64,000 nucleotides of DNA from Spodoptera frugiperda (GCF_023101765.2 NC_064236.1:20176993-20240992), one strand, 5' to 3'; shown: positions 46,154 through 59,539, numbered from the stretch's first letter. The notes: a model not told the origin generated them from the letters alone. Numbers and translations: made by a program.

Positions 46154-46514
46154 AAATATTATAGTTTTTAAATTACAGTGACTTATGTGTTATCCACAAA
46201 AAAGTACACTCTGTGCCAGATTTTTGACTCTTGTTGCTACAAATCTTTATTTTTTCGTTTCGCTCCTCTCTTTTCAGCCAAGCTTCCAAATGCATCAAAA
46301 TGGCTTCGACCACGCGCTTGCTTGAGATCTCTGGCTGTTGTAGCCGTTGTTGTAGTTTTGTGTTTCGCCAACATAAGAATAAAGGTATCCAACAGGGGAA
46401 AATCAGGTTTTACAGCACAATGGCATAACTGGGGAAAATAAAACAAAGTTACAAATTACTTAAATATCTAACGGCGTATGCTTCAATAAAAAAATCTAAC
46501 AAACAGTTTATGAG

Positions 46515-46805
46515 TCACTCAAAAAGCGCAGCGTGACGGCAGCATGGCAACTGATGAAATGAGAAACGATGTCTCGCGGAGACAGTCGGGGCGCCGCGCG
46601 CCGGGGAATGAAGCACCAGCGGCGTTACAAGTGCGTTGCCAGCCTTTTGGGGGTTAGGATTGGGAAGCTTGGGAAGCGGGGAATTGGGCCTCCGGTAACT
46701 TCGGTCACACAACGTGACGTTGTTTCACGTCGGTGACATCGTGGTATCACTCCGGTCGAGCCGGCCCATTCGTGCCGAAGCATGGCTCTTCCACACTTGG
46801 TGCTG
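46515..46805. repeat. Dispersed lepidopteran repeat (GC-rich type)
   Basis: CGGAGACAGTCGGGGCGCCG, AATGAAGCACCAGCGGCG, TTGGGCCTCCGGTAAC and ACTCCGGTCGAGCCGG occur in the order I recall from noctuid moth genomes. The right part (CGGTAACTTC...ATGGCTCTCCCAC) recurs at 61480-61525. The open frame on the minus strand is not a gene. Confidence 0.55.
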
Positions 46806-47145
46806 ATCTATCTGAACTCATATAGCTAGACGTGTCCAAGAATAAAAATACTACGTTTACTAAATCGACTTGAAACACTAAAAACAAACAAAAAGTAAAA
46901 ACCAAGGAACAAAACATGACTGTTACAAGTACTGATGTCGCATCATCATTTCACATGCCGTGGATATGTACTATTGCCATCTTTACACCTACAATGTAGC
47001 AACACTTTCGCAAATAAAATTATTTAAATTTGAACTTGTGTCTCGAGATTGTACAGCATAATTCCAGTTCCCGTGACATTTCTGGGATGAATTCTCTGTT
47101 ACGCCCTCTCCCGCGTCTCCAACTATTGTTGTGCCGAATGTTCTC
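46806..47145. other. No gene seen
   Basis: AT-rich, no convincing ORF. Confidence 0.4.
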
Positions 47146-47149
47146 AAAC

Positions 47150-47425
47150 ACTAACAGTGGCGTAAAGGCCCGTCCCGGGATTCTAGAGCCATGTTCCCGA
47201 TTCCGTGGGAATTCTAGGATAAAAACTTAAAAAGTATTCCTATACTTTTATCGAGTCAAACTATATTTGTACAAAATACACCCAAATTGATTTAGTGGTT
47301 TAACAAATTCCAAAAGAACCTTTCCCGTCCGGAATAATAACTATTTTATGTCCTTATTCGTGTTTTCTAGAAGAACATTTTCAAAAGTCCTCTCTTACAC
47401 ACGAACACACATCCAAATTTCAGCT
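47150..47425. repeat. Decayed RTE-like 3' tail
   Basis: Motifs such as CCCGGGATTCTAGAGCC, GGGAATTCTAGGATAAAAAC and ACACATCCAAATTTCAGC are degenerate versions of the 3' region of an abundant lepidopteran LINE. No protein-coding part remains. Confidence 0.45.
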
Positions 47426-47432
47426 TACTACG

Positions 47433-47478
47433 ACCGGTAGTTTCGGTTGTGCGGTGTCACACAACCGAAACTACCGGT
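47433..47478. repeat. Perfect 19-bp hairpin, 8-nt loop
   Basis: ACCGGTAGTTTCGGTTGTG (47433-47451) is the exact reverse complement of 47460-47478. The loop is CGGTGTCA. Confidence 0.95.
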
Positions 47479-47499
47479 GTGTGATAGTCAGTCAGTCAG

Positions 47500-48430
47500 T
47501 CATTAACGGAAGCGTTTTATATGTTTATACAGATTTGTTATTAGAACAGAATCTCGTCGGGTTATAGAACACATCATTTTCAACATTTTTGTCAAACAAA
47601 GAAATAGGCGGAAGTGAATAGTTAATAAAATATTTAAATAATTAAATAAAATAATTAATTAATAGTTTCCGTCCGAACATCTATCGGTTTGTTCGACACA
47701 AATATTGCAAATGATCATTATCGGTCAAATGATAATTTGCCCAAAATTAGTTTGAACCTTTAGATCTTAGCAAGTGAAGACACTCGCTGTACGTTAGAGT
47801 GCGCCTCTGGTCGAGTGGTGATAAAGTGAGCGAGTCGAGTAAGTGGGCTGCACTCGGCGTGACGTCACTCGCCGCCGTGTAGGCTGCGCACTCCATTCAC
47901 TACTCCACGGAACTGTTGTTTGGTAACTGCGAGAAGTTCATGATTGTTATTGACCACGTCCACTGCCCCAGTGGCCTTGTACAGTTGTATGCAGGTGCTC
48001 ACACAGACAGCAGACAGACGAGAAATATTTAATTTGTCTAGTGACCAGACTATGCTATCGGCTTCACTCACGCTGGTACCACTATCATTATGTTATATTA
48101 CGTTATACTACATTGTTTATTCGGTGTCCGTACTTTTAATTTAGGTATGTGTCTATTCTGTAGTTATTTCAGTGAAAGTGTAACAAACATACATACATTT
48201 ACAAACCTTCGCATCTACATCTATTAAAATGAATCGCAGTTTGTCGGTTCCGTTCAAATTCGTAAAAGGTTCGAATTGAACCGATTTGTCTTATTAACAA
48301 GGAACAGAAACATGTCATTGATGTCATTATTGCATGTTTATATCATAAGTTAATTTTGAGGCGGCTCGGAGTTGCCATAGTTTATGATATTAATAAACGT
48401 AGGAATCGAACGTCTGGCTAATAAAAACAC
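47500..48430. other. Upstream flank of the 48.7-kb gene
   Basis: AT-rich to about 47760, then mixed sequence. No ORF with family features is present. It is a possible distal promoter region. Confidence 0.35.
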
Positions 48431-48433
48431 GGG

Positions 48434-48717
48434 ATGAAAAATATTCCGACAGGACATGAGACAACCCCAGGCACAGAAGGAGCGCCAGAGACAGCGGCCG
48501 GCCGGCGCCGCCGGTGGCGCGGTGTGGGCGGCGTGCTGAGTGCTGCGTGTTGCAGGAGGAGCGCGCGCGCCGGCCGCGCCCCTCCCGCGGCGGCTGCGCC
48601 AGCGCCGGGCAGCGCGCGCGCCGCGCCTGCCACAGTCGGTGCGCCGCCGGCTACCCAAACAGACGCGCGCGCCGCCGCTCGCTCCGCAGCTGAGTTCCGC
48701 GCGCCCGCGCTCTCGAT
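48434..48717 (+). promoter_or_regulatory. CpG-rich promoter/5' untranslated region
   Basis: GC content rises sharply with many CG dinucleotides directly upstream of the start codon at 48718. Long open frames on both strands (Ala/Arg/Pro-rich) come from base composition. A TTGCAG at 48549-48554 could end an upstream intron. No TATA box is evident. Confidence 0.4.
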
Positions 48718-48765
48718 ATGAGCTCCGGCAAGAGGAAGCTCTCGTTCCTGGGCTTCGCCCCGCAG
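48718..48765 (+). CDS. First coding exon of a host gene
   Basis: ATG opens 16 codons reading MSSGKRKLSFLGFAPQ, followed exactly by the donor GTGAGTG in phase 0. The peptide is basic, and no signal peptide or domain can be called from 16 residues. It lies at the 3' edge of a CpG-rich block, as first exons often do. The exon at 63231-63408 starts in the same phase and has a similar base composition, so it may be exon 2. I do not recognise the protein. Confidence 0.5.
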
Positions 48766-51700
48766 GTGAGTGCTGTGTACTTGCTACTCCTCATGTGCTG
48801 TGTATTGCCGCCGGCCCGCACCGCTCGTTGCTGATTCGTAAATAGTTGCATGTTGCACATTACAGCAACAGGCGGAAAGTTAACAACAAAATACGTTCGT
48901 GACGTCAGGTGACAAAAATGTGCTCTAGCGTGATACGAAGTGTCCGACCTAGACACTGGACAGGCTTACGATATATACTATAAGTAATATGTTGTATGAA
49001 CCGCAGCCACACACCGCTGCGCGCTGAGCTTTACCGCGCGCGTACTGTGTCCGCCGGGTGTACCACGGCGCTGCGCCCCGAGCCGCTGCCGGCGCTCGAC
49101 GCCCGCTTTCATAGTGTTTGCTAAGTCACTAAAACACTTTCCAATGCATGTTTATTCTTTGTTACCATATTAAAAGCGGTCGTTAATGGAGACAACAATC
49201 ACAATGTATTATCGCCATAAACGGAAGCGCACACTACCGCTATATCAATGAAATGTCGTATGACAGCTGCATACTTTTGCGTAAAACTTATATTTTTTTA
49301 TATCGTGCAAGGCCACTGCATACGCATGACACGAGCGACTGCGGCTCCGAGTCGCACGGCCGTGTCATGTCGTGTCGTGTCGTGTCGTGCCGCGCGACTC
49401 GCTGCTGGCTCGCATTGTGGTTGCTCACCGGGAGACGAATCTGGCGAATCCTGTCCCAGAGCTCGTCACTCGGCCATCCTGTGAACTGATGAGACAGCAC
49501 TGGTTAGGCTCCGCGGTTTGGCTGATCCACAACCTGGTCTCGTGTAGGTGTTGGTGTAGACTGCTAGAGTATAAGTTGGAGCGTTTATTTAATAGCGAAT
49601 GTGATTGCAAAGTGTGCGGCAGTGCGACTTGGATTCGAGTTGAGTTTGTTTAGGTGCAGCGAGATGTGGCGCGCCATTGAGCTCCGCGCCGCGCCGCGTT
49701 AGTTCCGCTCTGTAGGTGCAGCCGCTCAGGCGGCCCCATCGACAGTCGATACCTTTTTATTTGTACTTGTTTATATACAAATATGCTCACATTTATAATT
49801 TGAACTCATTGCAAATATAGCTTACATATATCCACTGCTGATGCCCACCACCCACCACGCAGCATTCGAAACAAATAAACTTAATGCCCAATTTCGAATG
49901 AAGCAACATTCGCGGCTTGATACTGTTATGAGAAATGTGGTTTATAGTTACCCAAATGTAGTATACATATAAATGACCGGTAGTCGGGTATTGAATCTCT
50001 AAAACCTAACCTAACCCAACCCTAAGCTCCTAACTCTGAAACCTAACCTACCCCAACCCGCTCGTTGGACATATTAAACCCGTGCGACGTAGAGGACGGC
50101 GTCCTTGCTGCCGCGAGTGCGCGACTACTTGAAGCCATTTAACTGTAAATGACATCGAGTCTATAGACATATCAACGTCGCCTCATTAATATTGGCACTC
50201 ACTTATTGATCTCTGGCGCAGGCGCAATAAGCAGTCGACTGGTAACGTCCACGCACACACCCATACAGCCAATGACGAGGCGACGTGTGCCCTAACTTCC
50301 CTTGTAGCTCGTTTAGGAATAGTATATAGTTATAATTATGCTATAGATACTAATTATATTAGATTTGCCTAACTGCTAGCTATGTAGTTAGCTGTTCTAT
50401 ACGCATACGTGCCTAGAGCCCTAACCGAAGACGTACAAGCGAGCCGGTGCCAGTGCAGCCACACTTTACGATATTTGCGAAAAGCATCGCTTGCAGAAAT
50501 ATTGAAAAAGTGTAAATTCTAATAATAGCTAGTTACATGTGCCAGCTGCCAACGCGGATACTAGACAAACGCAATGACATAAGTAGCCGCGTACTGCCGA
50601 GTACTTGGAGTACGTGCGAAGTGCGAAGGCCGCGCGCCGCTCTCACTGTTAGCGAGTGTCCAGATTTGATTCCGAACATTATCTGCAGCCCGCGCCGTGA
50701 TAATACGACTCGGTTATTTTCCATGGCGAATAATAACGTAATTAGCTGATACCGGGAGCGCGACAGATTAGATACAACATGGTACGCGCGGCCGCCGGCG
50801 GGCCCGTAGCCGCGGGCGCGTAGCTCGCCCGGCGCGCGTCTGGAGCCCGTAGCGGACGTAGCACGCTCCCGCTACGCGCTACGCGGCAGGCCGCACGTGG
50901 AGGTCGCGGACTCGCGGCCGCGTTATTATTATTAGCAGCGCGCCGCACTCTGTTACTTACGACCAGGTGTCGAGTCGAGCGACGCGACGACTCTAAGGTC
51001 ACTTTTTTCTGTAATCATTAGTCGATTATGTGTTTTTGTGAGCCATCCATAATCTGGTAAGGTTATTATCGGCGGCCAGTGATCGTGGTGCCGCGGCCGG
51101 CAGAAAGGGGGGGGGGGCTCCCCTCTCATCCTCTAAGGTGCTGATCGAAACATGACCAGGTGCAGCCACTGGCCAGCAGTCTGCCCGGGCGATGGTGGCG
51201 ATATCTGTGCCCAGCCTATGAGTTTGGTCGACGTGGTACTGCAATCTCCGAGTAGGCAGCGGGCGGCTACTGGGGCTGGTGGCCGTGGCGCTTACTGCGC
51301 TCTGATTGCGATAAGCGCTCCGGATCACGGAAACGTACCGACACACTTAGCTCAGGGACGCTGTTATCTGCACCTCGCTACCTGCGCCTGCGATACCGTA
51401 CATTTTCTTTACGCCTGATACGGAATAGCGTTATTTTACGCGAATTTTATCGGCTCGTAATCGGCTCAGGATAAGATACATCATATCGCGGCGAGACTCG
51501 CGCCTCACGTGGCCACCGACCATCGCACCGGGACCGCACCCAGGTCCGTGCGGAGCAGCTCCACGTCACGCACTCTCTCTGAAATAAGTAATTAGTAGGC
51601 ACGTACCTCGCGCCTACCGTACGTGCGGCTCGATATATTGAACACAAACATTTTACGAGTTTGCAGAAACAGGTATTGCCAACAGCCAGGTCGCTCGATC

Positions 51701-54090
51701 TATCAATCTAACACAAGAGCCTGCGCACGTGTCGGCGGCGCACGTACGCACCGCGCAGGCGCACGCCGCGCGCTCTCCGGCTGATGAAGCGCTTCCACTT
51801 ATTATTATTTAATTCGAATGCGTTGCAAATCGATGTGACGCCGGTGAGTCACAGCGCGCCAACTAGCGGCACATGTGGCGTACTACTGCCACAGCTACTG
51901 CTCTCACGCGCCCTCTCCTCGAGCGAGCGAGGTGCGCCGGTGGCTGCCGTCCCGGAGACCATAGCACGGGGCAGGATGGCTGGAGGAATACCGGGACTGG
52001 CCGTGTTGCAGTAACACCAGTACAGCGGCGAGTATCGCCGTCTTCTCGCTCTTACATCGCGAGTCACTCGAGGAGACTAGGTGGCACTGTGTCTGCTGGA
52101 AATTGGAAATAACTAACTACCTTGCTGTATATGTATGCCTGAATTAGGCTGGTTTTATATTACAAAATATTAGGAATTCTATCTCATGTTTTTTCTATTT
52201 CAAGTAAAAACTCGTGTGACTTTTCACAGCTAGTGGGAATATTTTCACAAAAGAGTTGACATATTTGTTGCTAATTTTCTTTTTACGCACAAATCATTCG
52301 CCATGTGAGTGATGTGAGTGATGTGACTGAGGTTACCGTACGCCCATTCCGCTCCCCCACAAGGTGGAGTGGCACGACACTTGTATTCCTCGGGTGCAGC
52401 GCGCAATCCCCGACTGCATACCATCAAGTGATCTGTTAGCTCGTTTATCTCCCTATATACTATAATCAACTAGCCAATCAATACACCTCATTTGTTGTTG
52501 AACAAAACGACTCTAGTATAGAATAATTAATAAACTACATATGTCGTAGGAACACACGACGTGTGTACACGCACAGATACAGCAACAGGTACGGTAGCAC
52601 CGCGTCACTGCATCAATACACACACACACACACACACACATGTACGAGAGCATGTGTAGCTGTATCCCGCAATGTTCCCGTTCCACAAGTAAAACAATAT
52701 GCAGAATATGGCGCATGGCGTCACGTAACCAGTTTGACCTTGGTGCATCGCTCGGTTCTCGCAAATAAATTCATGTTATGACGTGTGCTGTCGGCCTCGC
52801 CCAGCATTCTCCAGCTTGGCTCTCCTCTCTCATTGCTGCCTGCTTATGACTTTTTCTAATGACTAAGCAGATTGCTTACATTGTACGCTAGCGAGTAAAG
52901 TTTTCGTGGAATAACATAAATGTGTACGCAATGTGGCACACTCGCTGGGATCAGTTCCCGGGTGAGCCACAGCCCGCCACGCACGCCACATCCCCCCGCT
53001 GCACCGGCCGCGGCCCTGTATCCCTGGACCCTGCAGGGCGCGCCACGCGCCACGCGCAACACTTGGCTAATTATTATAATTGAATGACTATGTGTTGACC
53101 AACATAGATACTTACAAAAAATACTAAGAGTAAGAACGTCAATGACCTCGTTCTGCTCGTGTTTTTATCTTAATAATGTTGATTTTATAGTACGAGTACT
53201 TACAATAGTTTCAAACGTTAAATTCGCGTGCGATGTACTAGTATTGGAATAACGTCTTACAAAAGTCTGATTTATTTATGCTATATGTTGTGTTGAATCT
53301 CCGCCAATGTTTGGTCCATATAGGAATGTATGAAGTTATTCACTTGTTAGTGCGGGTAAGGGCGCGCCGCGCAACGTACGAGGTGGGTTTGTGTTGGCGT
53401 CGCGGGCGATAACTTCAAATTGTTTAACTTGCCCGCCCCGCCGCTAGTTGGCCGAGTCTATGCGTCGGATGGTCGCGCACCACCGCCATGTTGCCCCCGC
53501 GTGGTGTGCAGGTAGACACTAGCACGGCGTGTCATATGTTTGACATTTCGCGACCGCGACCGCGATGATCCCATCAAGTCAAGTAATTGTACAACATGTA
53601 TGTACCAGCATATTGTAGAATGTACTAGTAGCTGCCGCTGGCGCGACTCGTCACCACGTCACCGCGTCACCACGTCACAACAAACTCACTTTCGCATTAG
53701 CAAGTGAGGGTAATGTTTGTAACGAATCCAATCAAAATCTACAACATCGATTTCACACATTCCTTAGCATTTAGAAAGCGACATGATCACTGACTGGCCC
53801 AGGCCACTCGGTGATTTATTGCCGGTTAAGATATTCATCAAATTAATTGCTTCAAACAGATCAGCAGAGTGCCCTGCAGGCATCACTAGTGCAGAGTGCT
53901 TGCATCAGTCGCTGCACGCGCTGCACGCGCTGCACACTCGAATGTTTCATGAATTATTGTTATATACATGCTACTTACAGCCGAAACAAGTGACCCAAGT
54001 ACTCCGTACAACAGAATGCTAGTCGGTAAAGTACCATACATACATACAGACTATATGCGAGTAGATATACATATACTATGTAATGTACGC
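48766..54090. other. Probable intron, no exon identified
   Basis: The sequence is of mixed GC content. It holds a CGTGT microsatellite (49362-49391), a degenerate telomere-like patch (about 50000-50060), a G11 run (51107-51117), a CA repeat (52618-52640) and GC-rich islands near 50760-50950 and 51150-51300. These islands have short open frames on both strands without family features and could be regulatory or unrecognised exons. Confidence 0.4.
52618..52640. repeat. (CA)n microsatellite
   Basis: About 11 CA units. Confidence 0.9.
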
Positions 54091-54104
54091 TTTCCACAGA
54101 CGGC

Positions 54105-54296
54105 TTTTTTTTTTGAGGGGGGAAAATCATCTAATGACTTCTCCCGCCCTGGGCGAGGGAGAGGGAGTGTCAGTCTTTTACTATCTAAAAACCACCCCGT
54201 CCCTACTCCTGCTTTTCTAGCCAGAGCCCCTGTAATCCCACTAGGTAGTCCGCAGCTCCGGATCAGGTATCTGCCCTACTGGGCCCCATCTGTGGG
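54105..54296 (-). mobile_element. SINE, noctuid type, copy 2
   Basis: A T run on the plus strand (A tail of a minus-strand SINE) is followed by GAAAATCATCTAATGACTTC, CCTGGGCGAGGGAGAGGGAG and CTAGGTAGTCCGCAGCTCCG. TTCCACAGACGGC flanks it on both sides (54092-54104 and 54297-54309), a clean 13-bp target duplication. It is about 190 bp and has no coding content. Confidence 0.88.
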
Positions 54297-54529
54297 TTCC
54301 ACAGACGGCGGCGTCAACTAAACCGACCTGTATTTGTGGAAACTGTACAACAAAACAACTAGATTTGTGGTTTTACGAAATTTTCGGATTCATTCAGACA
54401 GACAGACGCCGAGGTGGTCGTATTTTTATAATAACTAGATAATAATGACACCGCTTTAATATCTGTCGCCAAGTCGAGCAAAAAAGCGGCACGGCCGTAA
54501 CAACATCCTTTCCTCGAAGCCATTCAGAT

Positions 54530-54935
54530 CAATTGGGCCGCCTACAACTTCGTAGTGGACAAAACAAGAAGCCTGAATTCAAATACTAAGCAGGCATTGT
54601 ACAAACTTGATATATTTCAAGTTTCATCAAAGAACCATTCGTTTAAGAATATTATAACTTGTCGAAGTTTCGAAATTTTGTCACTGACTGACTGACTGAC
54701 TGACAGATCATCAAAAGTATAAGGCACTTTTTAGGTTTAGAAGCTTCAAATTTAGAATACACGTAGCATTTAGTACCTACATCAAAAAAAATATATTTAG
54801 TAAATTCGGTTCAGATTTTTAGATATATCAACTGCATCAATAGCTACATACATTTATACCTAAGTATGGTTTACTTACAAAGTTATTGATGCAGTTACAT
54901 TTTAATGTTTAATGGAAAAGCTAAAATAGGTGACG
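54530..54935. repeat. Dispersed repeat with inner hairpin, copy 1
   Basis: It shares ACAAGAAGCCTGAATT, AAAAGTATAAGGCACTTTT and CTTCAAATTTAGAATACAC with 57025-57295, plus GTTATTGATGCAGTTACATT. AACTGCATCAATA and TATTGATGCAGTT form an inverted pair around 54828-54898. Confidence 0.75.
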
Positions 54936-57024
54936 CTTGACGAACCTATAAGTAACACCTTACAAGTTTAAGGTAACGAATAGTTTAGGCCTTCCTTAGC
55001 GCTCTGTGATCTTAATATTAACCCATAGTGTGCCGGGAGCGCAGATCTACGCTAGACAATGTGTTGTTCTATATTCTCATACACTGTTCAGGCAAACATT
55101 TATAATTTCGATGTGATTTGAGATAGTAGCACAAACCAGACGTAGGCAAGACATTGACGATCCTATTGCTAGTTGAGCGCAGCAGAAGGCGCTCGCTTCG
55201 CATGCGGCCTGCGTACTGTGCGCAGGCGCCTCGGCGGCGGCCACGCGCCGGCCAGGGAGGAGGCGCGAGGCCGGGCTAGTTGTCGCCGCCGCCTTGCTGG
55301 CCGCTAATGTTGAAGGTCGATGGGAAATTGCAAGCACCAAGGTAGGGACCGGTCGTGAGTGAGATGTGTGTCACACAGACAGCGCGCCTAGAATGCGTAA
55401 TGTCTAATCAAATTTCAAGGGGAGCGTAGTTATCGTCGACAACCTCGTTAGGCAATTTTTACGTCGTCTGATACGGAAAATTTACAATCGAATTAATGGG
55501 TAAACACAATGAGTGACGCGAGAGGGCTCCCGTGTCCTGCCGGCGCCGCGGTGTCTAGCTCCACTTGCTGGTCGCGCGGCCCTCGGTCCGCCGGCCTTTG
55601 TACCTCGGAGACGGTTTGCATGGATACATCCTTCTACTGGACAGGCAAGCTACTTGTTTGCCTACATATGCAGTGTACAGGTGCCACCTATTAATGAAGT
55701 AGGCTTTGAGACTTGTGCTCCAGTAAGGGGCAAGAGGAGGGAGACTCAGTATCTGAATTGTAATTACGAGGAGCCAAGTATTCAGTGCAATGAGTGCAAT
55801 ATGTATGTATGTGACAAGTGAAGCAGCTGATGAGCGCGGTATGTCGGCTCTCGTCACTGGTCCATGGAAACTGATTTATTTTAATAGAGCACCAATAAAG
55901 ATGGTGTCTCGATGATTGCGCAGTGATTGAGTCGCACGCGCCGCGACCTGACACGACGCGGCGGACTCCTGCGACTACGTCATTGCGAACTTATACCAAA
56001 CAAGCTCAGTAAGCCACACGGAGGCTGCAGCTGATCCAAGTAAAGCAGTTAATATACATGTAGCCGCGAGCGGTGACTGGTGTAACTCTGCTTACCGGTG
56101 GCCGCGTTTGTGATGAGTAAAGCGAGCAGTCAGCACAGCGCAGTAGTACTTGCCGGCTTGGGGAGCGGCACATGCGGCCCGGCGATGTACGGCGTCTAAA
56201 GTGGCACGGCTCCAAAGGCTTCTGGCCATAACCATTGGCCACGGCGAGCTACACAATGATTGCCGACAGTACCCTGCACTATACTATAGCAGTTAGTTCA
56301 TTAGTTACATTGGTTTGTTCAGAGTAGTGGGGTTAAGTGTTCAAATCTTATTCACTTAATCTCATTGTTATTGTTCTTCTTACCTTTCAACATAATCCAT
56401 TTTTTATTTAACATAACATATTCTAAGTAGACATGATATAAACGTTGGCTAACTGCCGTACTCAGTGTCATTTAATGGTTACATAAAACTGTACTTAGCA
56501 ATAGTTTTCTTTAAAAAATCGTCACTAAGGAATAGTTTAAGTAGTTATTAAATGTCTCTGAGTGTGGCAGTAAGACAAGTATAATCAGCATAAGTAACAT
56601 AATGATAAAACTCAAGAACTCAAAGGGGTAGGCAGAGATAAATAGTTAAACAAATGTTTAACTTTTAGTATTCATTTTAAAATGACCCATGCAACCACTC
56701 TTAAACTCAGAAACGCGCTTGACGTATTATTTATTCTTAATAATCTTAATTAATTTGTTTACTAACGACACGCCCCAGCTTCGCATGGTGCAATGGTGAT
56801 ATAGTATTCATGTATTCTACATATAAACCTTCTTCTTGAATCACTCTATCTATTAAGAAAACTACATCAAAACCCTTGCGTAGTTTTAAAGATTTAAGCA
56901 TATAAAGGGACACAGAAAGCGACTTTGTTTTATACTATGTAGTGATTTACTAATTAATTCTGATCATCGAGTTGATAATACTGGTGTTATTTTAGACACA
57001 GCAATCCCAAATTCGCGGAACATA
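54936..57024. other. Probable intron, no exon identified
   Basis: GC-rich patches at 55180-55290 and 55500-55620 carry open frames on both strands without recognisable domains. The rest is AT-rich. Confidence 0.4.
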
Positions 57025-57295
57025 CGAAGTTCATTGTGGACAAATCAAGAAGCCTGAATTTGAACTGACCGACAGAGCATTAAAAGTATAAGGCACTTTT
57101 AAGAAACATAGAAACTTCAAATTTAGAATACACTTAGTGTTTAGTACCTACATCAAGGGAAAAATTCAATATTTTGTAAATTCGGTCCAGTTTTTTAGAT
57201 AAAATCAACTGCATCATAACTTTGTAAGCTCATATAAATGTATGGAATTACAAAGTTATTGATGCAGTTACATTTTAATGTTTAATGGAATAATA
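57025..57295. repeat. Dispersed repeat with inner hairpin, copy 2
   Basis: Same-orientation partner of 54530-54935. Here the hairpin arms AACTGCATCA...TAACTTTGTAA and TTACAAAGTTATTGATGCAGTT are better preserved. Confidence 0.75.
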
Positions 57296-57515
57296 GAATC
57301 TACAAAAAGAAGTGAGATACCATTAAAACATCCGGAAAAAAGCCCAAACTACGCACCTCATCAGTTTTCTACCATAAAAAGTCGTGAGATCCATGTAACG
57401 CCATGTCGGTTATTATATTTAGTCCCTACTTAAACTTAAGGGACCTTCTGTCTGTCCTAAGTTATAATGTAAATTGTTACCATATCAATATTACATTAAT
57501 TTTACGTTTTAAATA

Positions 57516-57745
57516 AAATAGATTGACTTGGCCATCGCATGAAAACACAAGTATACCTACATTTGTTGACATTTATATTATATTGTTTAGTCTATTTCAT
57601 GATAACGAATTCCGATGGTTTGCATGATTAATAAAATTATTGTTATCGGCTTACTCACGTAACGTTTAGACGAGGAACTCGACTAGTTTCAAGCCATGCT
57701 AGAGGTTTGTATGATTACGTGCGATGGCCAAGTCGATCTATTTTA
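57516..57745. mobile_element. MITE with 25-bp inverted ends
   Basis: AAATAGATTGACTTGGCCATCGCA at the left is mirrored by TGCGATGGCCAAGTCGATCTATTT at the right with one mismatch. The centre includes the repeat shared with 20857-20915. Confidence 0.65.
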
Positions 57746-57939
57746 TTTTCAAATTAAAATAAGGATAATATAACAATAAATAAGATTATTTATAAGGTTT
57801 CGTCAATTCTTCCTTTAATGATCTTATTTTAGTTATAATTTTATGTATGAAATTATTTATATGCAATATTATTTTTCCGTTATAATATATAATTATTTTC
57901 CCACGAGTATGGCAAAACTCTGAACTATTTTCTTGACAA

Positions 57940-57992
57940 CTCTAAGGTAACCGAAGTGATTACTCGCGACAAAGTCGCGGACAAAAGCTAGT
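57940..57992 (+). mobile_element. Helitron-like 3' end
   Basis: A short GC hairpin (CGCGAC AAA GTCGCG, 57965-57979) is followed eight bases later by CTAGT (57988-57992), the standard layout of a Helitron 3' terminus. No 5' TC end could be fixed. The 152-bp repeat copy begins 10 bp further on. Confidence 0.6.
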
Positions 57993-58001
57993 TAGGAAAT
58001 A

Positions 58002-58153
58002 AACGAATTGTTGAAGTTTACGTAACTAGTGATCGTGTTAGAGTATCGTCTCGTGAGTGAGAGTCCAGTGGAGCCGGACCAACATGCTGCCACGGCAACA
58101 ATACATGCTGCCACGCATTCTTATCTTCAATAAAACCTGACAGTTTATAATAT
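58002..58153. repeat. 152-bp dispersed repeat, copy 2
   Basis: Partner of 45183-45334, same length and orientation. Confidence 0.85.
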
Positions 58154-59539
58154 GCCTGTTTACTTGGTTCACGCTTTATACGAGTTTTAAATTGTTTTCC
58201 TTCTTAAAATAACTCATTGACCCGTACATTTTTTATTACCGTTTTTATTCGAATATTCTTCATATTGAACACTGAACTGAAATGTAAGGAATCTGGGGAC
58301 TCCTGTCGAGGTTACCCAGTTTTGTTCGGGTGATCGACTCTAAAGGTCTATCTCAATGCACGTTACTACTAAATCCAGAAGAAAAATTCAGGATCACACA
58401 AAAAATGGGAATGCGGAATAAATTCGCCCAACGTTGTATAGCAGCCGGTCACTCAGCTACGGCACCAACATGGTGCCTACCGTGCAGCCAAAATATTTCA
58501 TTGTAAATGTCTCGAGTCCCAGACTCCCGAGGGCCGCGTCGTGTGGCGTGGCGGTGGCGTGGCGGTGGCATGGCGGTGGCGTGGCGGTGGCGTGGCGGCG
58601 GCGTGGCGGTACGTGGAAGTAGCGGGTGGGTGCGTCACTGCCGCCTGCTGCTGACCACGTTAATGGCTTGATCAAATAACTGATTTCTGAAGTTCAGGTG
58701 TAGGCTTAACAAGATGCGCACGCGCACGCGTCACGATCAGTTTGCGGCATCATAACGACGTGCTAACTGCCGGTGAGTGGATGACGTGGATGTGAGGATG
58801 TCGGCCACGAATTAGCGAGGATTAGCGAATGATCAAAAGTGGGCACGACGCGGCGCGCCTCATCCATACGCATGGTGTACACCGAGAGCTTTAGCTGGCT
58901 ACCGCGGGCCGCGACCGTACTTACCCAATAACATCGGAACATAACATACACCTGATTGCCACACAGGCGACGAAGTACGTCCGCGGCGCTGCCTCCACCG
59001 AGACTGCCTCACACCTCGCACTATCATCGTGTTTACAGCTTACTATTTTGTTTTTTCGTTCGACAGTTAATAAATCCTGTTCTGAGAGAACATGAGAGTA
59101 GTCAGGTAGATTACAGCTCCTTGAAACTGTGATTATCAAACAACTTACTGAAGGTGTTTTTACTAAGACACATTTCATTCGTTTATGAGTAAGATCCATT
59201 TTAACAGGAAGATAGCCTCTTTCCCAACATGCCTACAATTGCTAATTGAACCTGATACCCGATACAGTTTACAAAACATCTGTGTCCGGGCTACAATGGG
59301 CTGATTGAGTGTTTACGAGTAATGGCCCCACGGCGCGACGCCTGCGCGTGTAACTGCGCCGCGCTTGCGCACTGGCACTCCGACTTTTCCAACTGTATGT
59401 AGTGATTAAAGTACTTGTAATGGTGCTATTGTCCCGACCTTCGATTTAAGATGAAAACCCTGGCGCTGCATGCTGCTGTACTGCGCACTGCTACACATGA
59501 AGTAGGGTCTAAGGCCTCCTTGGATCTAAGTTTCACTTT
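58154..59539. other. Probable intron, no exon identified
   Basis: It contains a GGCGTGGCGGTGGC minisatellite at about 58543-58611. No ORF with family features. Confidence 0.4.

Noticed and set aside
48350..48956. Several 70-100-residue Ala/Arg-rich frames on both strands
   Set aside because: They reflect the CpG-rich first-exon region. Only the ATG followed by a precise GTGAGT donor was kept.
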